A stretch of DNA of 64,000 nt, from NCBI GenBank assembly GCA_037576215.1, contig JBANDB010000004.1:2542001-2606000 (forward strand), written 5' to 3'. Source of the DNA: Armillaria gallica (taxonomy: Eukaryota > Basidiomycota > Agaricomycetes > Agaricales > Physalacriaceae). Positions 58,024-64,000 of this stretch are shown piece after piece. How positions within the stretch are numbered: position 1 is the stretch's first letter; each line of letters starts with the position of its first letter. Under the pieces are notes generated by a model that saw only the letters and a program-made list of their open reading frames with translations, had not been told where the DNA came from and did not search any database. The position numbers and the translations under genes are program-made.

Positions 58024-58906
58024 TGTGCTGCACCACATCTATGTGTGCACCAAATTTTAGCTTTCACCTTGATACAGTGACTAGGTGCTATGCTACAGCT
58101 ACTTTCACTTGCTGCTCCTCCATTGCACTTTCTTACTGTTCAAAAACAGAATTCCTGTGGAATCTGCCTAGGCATCCACCCATCCACTTTGCATCTGCCA
58201 AGTGATACATCATCCACCTGGCTATATGCTATCTGCCACAAAACCGCCTCGTTTCATGGGAATTTGACTAGCCTAGGCTCCAGGAGCTGACAGCTATCAA
58301 CCTGAAGTGCCTGCGCCAGCAGATGGCAGAAGGATCATCCTTGAAAGAGCAGACAAATTGGCTGACAGCGGATAGCCATATATGGCTATTCTTGAACCAG
58401 ACCGGATGAGGAAGGTGTTGCAGAGTGCGCTTGATGATGCTGGAGTAGCTTGTGCAGCTGATTTCAGCATGACAGCTCATGTCAAATACCAGCTTTAAAG
58501 GTAAATTCAGGGCTATCGGAGTGGGCAGGTGTGGAAGCGGAGGCTGGATTTGGATCTGCTACTATATAAGCATGCATAATGTACTTAGAAAAACAGTTAA
58601 TCTCACTTGCTCATAGCACACTAAAGGAATAAATTCTGCTACTCTCCTAAGCATATCTAGCCGCCTCTGAGCCTAGCATTGCAAACGGATTTTCAGGAAT
58701 TCCCCTTTTCTCTCACTATCTTCACACAACCACTCTCAGTTCAGCATCCTAAGTGGACACTTGGACTACTTCTTTCTATTGTATCTGCAGATGGAGCAGA
58801 TTCTATCGGATCCCTTCAGAGCAGGTGGTAATCCTCCTTGTATATACAAAAGATCTTGCAGATGCAGATGCAACTTTCTCTTACCAGAGAGTTTGCTAGC
58901 CTTACA
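58024..58906 (+). repeat. 3' LTR of Ty3-2 (883 bp)
   Basis: It has the same ends and length as 40169-41051 and is followed by the ATGC duplication. Unusually, the bases just before it (TTTCTTTCCCCGGT) are pyrimidine-rich, so no normal polypurine tract precedes it. Confidence 0.93.
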
Positions 58907-61495
58907 ATGCAGCCATATGACCTAGCTGTCCTATGTCCTTCATGTCTGTGGCCAGGCATGAACTTACCTGAGGGTTGGGAGAAAGCACCAGCCGAGTTAA
59001 GATGAGCATTCTGTTATGAATGGGGGTGCTCAAAGGTTCTAATCAGCAGCTCCAGGTTTCTATATATGCTGATGCTCTGCATGGATGTGAACTTCCACCT
59101 CAAAAATCAGATGGTGTCATCTTATTCGTGAGATCTGGGTTTGGGTATTGGGTGGGGGTATTTTGTCCTGAGGGACCCCTATGATAAGTTTGTTCTAAAT
59201 CATACATCAGGTGAAGACATCAGTGCTTGCATTTCGCTAACTTATTGGATATGCTGACTTTGTATCTAGATCAGTACGTGTGTGGGGTTTGCAGTGCTCG
59301 CAAAGCAAGATACAAAGTTTTCAAAAGGGATGAGATACACGGGGGTCGGTGCTGTGTCATGTGCTCAGGGGGAATTTCTTATCAAACTAGTAAATTTGCA
59401 CAAGGGGGAAAGGTTCGTGAGGTGATATGCTTTGGTGGTAATATTGCTGACACATGTGTTGACAGATATGCCCCAATGGATTATGCTTTCGGATCCATAT
59501 TGTCCTCATTTGCAGAGCTATTGCTGGTCATCATCAGCTACGACATAGTGTGCCAATGGTTTGTAAACCTTCAAAAGTGCATGAAAGACTGGCCCTCAGA
59601 GCTTAGCATTGTTCCTGAAAACACGACCCTGACACTGGTGATTCCAAAGTTCCATGAGCCGGCACATAAACAGGAGGGTCATCAGGAGTTTTCCTGCAAC
59701 TTGATCAAGGGGATGGGGGCTTCAGATTGCAAGGTGCCCAAGCAGATCTGGGGGCCTAATAACCCTCTTGGAAATTCGACGAAGACAATGGGTCCAGGAT
59801 CGCATCAGGATGTGTTAGATGATAACTTCAGGTTTAGAAATTGGCAAAAGTACATGGGTATGGGTATGTAATGTCCACATAGAATCTCAGAGACTTGTCT
59901 AATTGATGAGTATGACAGGTTTGACCCTGTCTCAAAAGTACATAGTGGCAATCAAGGAGCAGAACATTCAGGTTGAGGAACACTGAGGATTAACAGCAGG
60001 ATTGCCTGAGAAGTTGGTCACAGAGTGGGAGAAAATCTGCATTGAGTGGGAAGGTGCAGCTTTTCCAAAGACTGTGGTTGAAAATCCATTTGCTGTCAAT
60101 CAGGATTGTAAATGGGAACTCTGTAGAAGGAGACCAAGGCTAATGAGTGCATTTGTTAGATATGTCAGAGGAGGAGGTGGAGAAAGAGTTAGAGGCTGAA
60201 GAGGAGGAATGCTGTTGCCAAGGCAGAAGAGTTCTACATGCAACAAGTGCGGACAAATTCATGATTTTAGGATTGGCACTGGAGGAATCTCAGTAAGTGA
60301 ATTCTTTTTGTATAGGTGAAATGTGCTGAACAATTGGTAATAGGCAAAAAGTACAGGAGTTAGCGAGACAACACAAGAATCTGATGATGCGTCAAGGGAT
60401 GGCGCTCACTGAGCAATGCAGTGTTCTCAGAGAAAAGCTGCAAAGTTGGCTGGTCCTACATGCAATCTATATCCCTGGGCTTGTTCAATAGCTGACAGAG
60501 ATTGGGGAGCCATGCAGTGATGCTGACAAAAATCCTGAGGATGTCAGGCTTTGGCTGCTCTCCAGTTTGCCCAGCAATCAGTGCAGGGCAATTTGTATGG
60601 AAGGGCTGCCATGTATCAAGGAGAAGCTGTGGACTGCACAGTGTCATGACATGCTGAATGGAATTTGCCACACCCTTCGCCTCAAGACTTGAATGATCTA
60701 CTTTCGAAACAAGAACACCCAGGGACAGGCGCTGAGTACCAGGGCCAGGACGGTCATCAATGGGGTACATCAATGTGCCCTGACGTTTGTGACAAAATAC
60801 TGCATGGCATGTTTGGTGAGGTGGGAACTATCTGGGCCTAGAGAGTGGGAGGAGATGCTGCGGGTGCTAGAAAATAAGGACATCAAGTTGTACACAGACA
60901 TCAATGCAAAGAAACAGGGACCAGGGTGACAAGGAAACAATGAAGATGATGACGAGCCCACCCATGTAAGCAAAGACAAGGAAGAGGATGAGCTGAGTCT
61001 AGAAACAGAGGAATGAAACCAGAAAGAGGGAACTGGAGAGATGCACCGTACACTGTTGTGGATATGGTGCACTACAGCTGTGAACATTGAGGATGGCACA
61101 GACAATAACAAGGAGATTCTACGGGCTGAATGGTGTAAAAGCTGAGCCAGGGCTAAAAGGAGCATCAAGGAGGTTCTTCTACTGAGGGAGGAGATGCACT
61201 GCATGCTTGAATCCCTGTCATGGAAAGCAGAGTGGTGAGCAGAGTGGCAGGGAATGAGGGATGTTAGAGGAGATGAGGGTTTGGCAGAGGGGCTTCATTG
61301 CTTTGCTCATGATTAGAAGGAACTCCAGCTGTGACTGAAGGCAAAGTTTGAGATGATGTGGAAGACACCATTGGAGGATATGGAGGCGATGCTGGGGGAT
61401 TCAGAGGTTGATCACGATCATCCTGATGAGCAACAAAGTTCTGATGACTCAGACAGCGACGACAGCCTGGAGGATGTGTTCGAGCAGCTGTAATG
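58907..61495 (+). pseudogene. KDZ transposase, 3' part (catalytic domain and C-terminus)
   Basis: It resumes with QPYDLAVLCPSCLWPGMNLP and continues through DVNFHLKNQMVSSYS (then TGA where relatives have Arg), DPYDKFVLNHTS and, after an intron, the catalytic core 59290-59871: MDYAFGSILSSF, SYDIVCQWFVNL, VIPKFHEPAHK, FSCNLIKGMGASD and TKTMGPGSHQDVLDDNFRF. These blocks are diagnostic of KDZ transposases, with the acidic residues of the RNase H-like fold in the YDI and nearby segments. Downstream helical C-terminal pieces run in shifting frames (59900-60190; 60420-60929; 61000-61495, ending EDVFEQL). Multiple stops and frameshifts: inactive. Confidence 0.82.
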
Positions 61496-61649
61496 CTTAT
61501 GCTGATGCCAAGTATCTGGAATGGTATATATCTATGCAACATACGTTGAATGCTATGCTTTATTTATTTTTTTCAGCTCAAAGGCTGGATGCACAATTCT
61601 GGATTGGGCTTCATTGCCACTTTGATTGCCAAAGGTCATCTTGCCACCC

Positions 61650-62356
61650 AGTTTCATTGCCTGCATCCAGCCTCTACCATGTGGGGACTTGGTCAGAGAT
61701 TGCCTAGTATTCTACTATGCACAGTTTAACATAGATTATAAGAAGGGGGAAAAATCCTCAGCCCTAAACTGAAATACACTGTTTTGGCCGTGGAAAGAAA
61801 TTGCTGCATGTCGATTCGGCTGATTCGGCTGAATAGCCAGATCCAGCTCTATTGCCAATTTAGTTGCTGAACATTATCCTGCTTTTTCCATTCCCTGCAT
61901 CCATTCTCTAACAGTTGTCAAGCACCATGGAAAGTATATAGCATTGTTCTGTACATATATTAGCATGTAATAGAGGCAGAAATTTTTTTTACCCCCTCTC
62001 CTAATGGATTCGGCAGCCACACCAAAAACAAGCCTGAAAAAAAAATTCCAAAAAGAGAATGAATCCCGCCCCCAACAGGCAGGAGGGTGCACCCAATAAT
62101 GTGCAGAATGATCCCTACCTGCCCCCAGGAAATGATGTCATGAAAAAAGTATTACAAAATGAGGCTATTTGATGACTGATCCAAAAATAGAAATTAAGTG
62201 CCCACAATGAGTGGGCAAGTGCGTGCCCCTGGTGACCAGCAGTGAATGTGTGGCAGTGCCCCAGCAAGCACGAGGGAGGGCTGTGACAAGCTGTAACAGT
62301 CCCTAAGGAGAGTGACAGCATTGAGTACTATAAATGGGTGACCAGTCAATTGACTG
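61650..62356 (-). repeat. Right terminal inverted repeat of the KDZ element
   Basis: An inverted match of 28669-29400: near-identical over the outer ~500 bp, weaker inwards, with GGTAGAGGCTGGATGCAGG-type sequence shared near the inner end. Confidence 0.85.
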
Positions 62357-64000
62357 GATCTGATATATACAAGTGCCTGCTACAGGTGTTGTTGATGGCT
62401 TGAACCTTACACCTGATCCATTGCTAGGAAAATGTGAAGACTGTATCCTTGCATGACAGACTCGCCATCCCTTTGACGAACCCAGTGACCCAGATGTCAA
62501 CCCTCTTGACCTTGTCGCTATAGATTTATGGGGACCGTCTTGCACCGTATCTGTAAGTGGGAAGACATATATGATGATCCTTGTGGATAGTGGGACTGGA
62601 TACAAGGATGGAGAGTTCCTTGCAGACAAATCTGACAAGATGACCATGGCTGCTTTTGACTGGTGGAGGAAGTTGGCTGAGATGCAGACAGGGAGAAAAG
62701 TAAGGTGTGTGAAGGCTGATCGTGCCTTCACAGGATTGAAGTGGGTTGACTATTGTGCCAAACATGGGATTATCCTCAAACTCACAGCCCCACATTCTTC
62801 CACACAGAATGGGCTTGCTGAACATGCCATCTGCACCATGATGGAAGACATGAGAGCCTTGCTTAGCGACTCAGGGCTGGTGGACCATTATTGAGCTGAG
62901 GTGGCTGCTATGTCCATCTTCACATGAAATTTGGCTCCATCTTGTCTCCATCCCAGCAAGATCCCAGCAGAAGCATTCACTAGGTGTCAACAGAATGTCA
63001 GTTTCCTTCATGTTTTTAGGTCAACCTGTTGGGCTAAGTGACCTATGTCTGGGGGTATCCTGGTTGACAACAGTAGCAAACTCGAGCCTCAATCAAAGAA
63101 GTATGTATTTTTGAGCTACACAGAATCAAATTACCGTGTCCTCGATCAATCGGGCTGCGTGTTCATATCTCGTGATGTCATATTCAACGAGGGTGTTGCT
63201 CATCATTCCATGGCCATGGGGGAGACTGAGTTGGAGACTACAGCCATTCCCTCATCGAATACTGCTCCCACAACATCAACTACTACTGCTACTGAGATGT
63301 CCCCTATGCCAGATGTCCCTGCTGAACCAACATTACACTAATCATCACAGATTGCATGCCCAAGTCCCAATGCAACAGAATCTCTTCTATCCGAACAATG
63401 TGAGGCCGAGGCCCAGTCAAAGGGTGATGATTGGGCTACCAATAACAGGCAACCACGCACATCTATGGCAGCTTTTGAAGTGATGCCTGATCCCTATATT
63501 CCAAAGAACTATCAAGATGCATTAAAGGTCGACGAGAATCAGTGGAGAGCAGCAATGGATGTGGAATACAACATGCACCTCCAGAAACATACCTGGGATC
63601 TTGTGGATGTGCCTGAGGGAGCTAACATTATGGATTGCAAGTGGGTCTATGGAATGAAGTGGGATGGTGATGGTAACTGGCTCCATGACAAGGCTAGACT
63701 TGTTGGGAAGGGGTACACCCAACAATACGGCCTTGACTGTAACAACACCTGGGCTGCAGTAACTCATCTTAAATCCGTACGCATGTCCACTGCTATCACT
63801 GCAAAACTGGATCTTCACCTGTGGCAAGTCAACTTCGTCTCTGCCTATCTGAACAGCGAGATGAAAGAGGATATCTATATGTGTCAGCCACCTGACTATG
63901 TCATCGAGGGCCAGGAAGATAAGGTCTGCAAGTTGGTACACACCATCTATGGGACCATGCAGGGCAGGCATGACTGGTATGAAACTCTGGGCAAGATGTA
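62357..64000 (+). pseudogene. Ty1/copia integrase and reverse transcriptase, continuing beyond the window
   Basis: It begins with the end of the pre-integrase region (GVVDGLNLTPDPLLGKCEDC), then integrase core (VAIDLWGP; DSGTGYKD; KADRAFTG; APHSSTQNGLAEHA with the catalytic Glu). TGA codons lie at 62456 and 62892. After a linker rich in Thr/Ser, reverse transcriptase opens at 63462 (MAAFEVMPDPYIPKNYQDAL; KWVYGMKWDGDGNW; KARLVGKGYTQQ) and stays open to the window end. The motif WQVNFVSAYLNSE has Asn (63831-63833) where copia RTs carry a catalytic Asp. It is the 3' continuation of the element at 25139 or of a close relative. Confidence 0.85.

Larger units (their letters stand above)
40169..58906 (+). 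mobile_element. Ty3-2: Ty3/gypsy LTR retrotransposon, 18.7 kb, inserted in the KDZ transposase
   Basis: It is bounded by two direct 883-bp LTRs and by ATGC target duplications at 40165-40168 and 58907-58910. Removing it and one ATGC rejoins the transposase frame (GVET-M-QPYDLAVLCPSC). Inside are a tRNA primer site, gag, protease-like region, pol with RT, RNase H and integrase, then ~7.3 kb with minus-strand genes P, Q and R. A solo LTR sits between protease and RT. It is unusually long for a Ty3 element because of the antisense region and the insertions. Confidence 0.92.
28669..62356 (+). mobile_element. KDZ-superfamily DNA transposon with cargo, ~33.7 kb including nested insertions
   Basis: The ends are long inverted repeats starting CAGTCAATTGACTGGTCACC. 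The interior carries a KDZ (Kyakuja-Dileera-Zisupton) transposase on the plus strand and a TET/JBP dioxygenase gene on the minus strand, a combination known from mushroom-forming fungi. It lies inside a copia element. Without the Ty3-2 insertion it is ~14.9 kb. The flanks TGATATGTCCAGG (left) and TGATATATACAAG (right) are similar but not identical, so the target duplication is uncertain. The left end also has a second AGTCAATTGACTG copy 35 bp outside the repeat. Confidence 0.85.

Noticed and set aside
1..64000. Starship-type giant element
   Set aside because: No tyrosine-recombinase (captain) gene of the DUF3435 type seen; the large cargo element is explained by KDZ transposase and inverted repeats.

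Overview
The window looks like nuclear DNA of a mushroom-forming fungus (Agaricomycetes). The reasons are: short (about 45-60 bp) GT-AG introns with CTNA/TACTAAT-like branch points; a KDZ-superfamily DNA transposon carrying a TET/JBP dioxygenase gene, a pairing known from this class; and Ty3/gypsy and Ty1/copia LTR retrotransposons of fungal type. I see no convincing single-copy housekeeping gene. Nearly everything is mobile DNA or probable transposon cargo. Genes were read by eye in six frames. Splice sites were placed by hand and checked by reading-frame arithmetic. No database search was possible.

Layout. (1) 1-9676 is the right part of a young-looking Ty3/gypsy element (here Ty3-1): the pol 3' end (RNase H and integrase), two intact intron-containing genes on the opposite strand (G1, 568 aa; G2, 719 aa), a polypurine tract, and a 1,688-bp 3' LTR. 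(2) 9681-15921 is an older Ty3-type relic on the minus strand, broken by an inverted LTR relic and by a solo LTR (11335-12984) with a 4-bp target duplication. (3) 16378-21326 holds two uncharacterised minus-strand genes (X with a SAP-like region, and Y). (4) 21327-24765 has no recognisable gene. (5) From about 24766 to the window end lies a copia element, split by a solo LTR in gag (25209-26899) and by a 33.7-kb KDZ transposon (28669-62356).

The KDZ element has long terminal inverted repeats. Its left arm carries a minus-strand cargo gene (Z), a plus-strand fragment resembling the RNase H1 N-terminal domain, and the TET/JBP gene. Its transposase gene (37478 to about 61495) is itself broken by an LTR-like insertion (to 39562) and by a second Ty3 element, Ty3-2 (40169-58906). 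Ty3-2 has two 883-bp LTRs and a 4-bp target duplication (ATGC), and deleting it rejoins the transposase reading frame. Ty3-2 contains its own solo LTR (46169-47355, target duplication GTGG). The whole is a nest at least four levels deep.

Two themes tie the window together. First, Ty3-1 and Ty3-2, which have related pol proteins, both carry spliced antisense genes with Cys-rich zinc-binding-like clusters between pol and the 3' LTR. Ty3-1 also has an internal copy of its polypurine tract. I know of no described fungal Ty3 element with this layout, and it is my main candidate for something new. Second, the older elements decay in a CpG-specific way. All 11 internal stops in the Ty3-2 gag and pol frames are TGA, the only stop that a CpG transition can create (CGA to TGA). 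The TET/JBP gene, whose family oxidises 5-methylcytosine, carries two such TGA codons.
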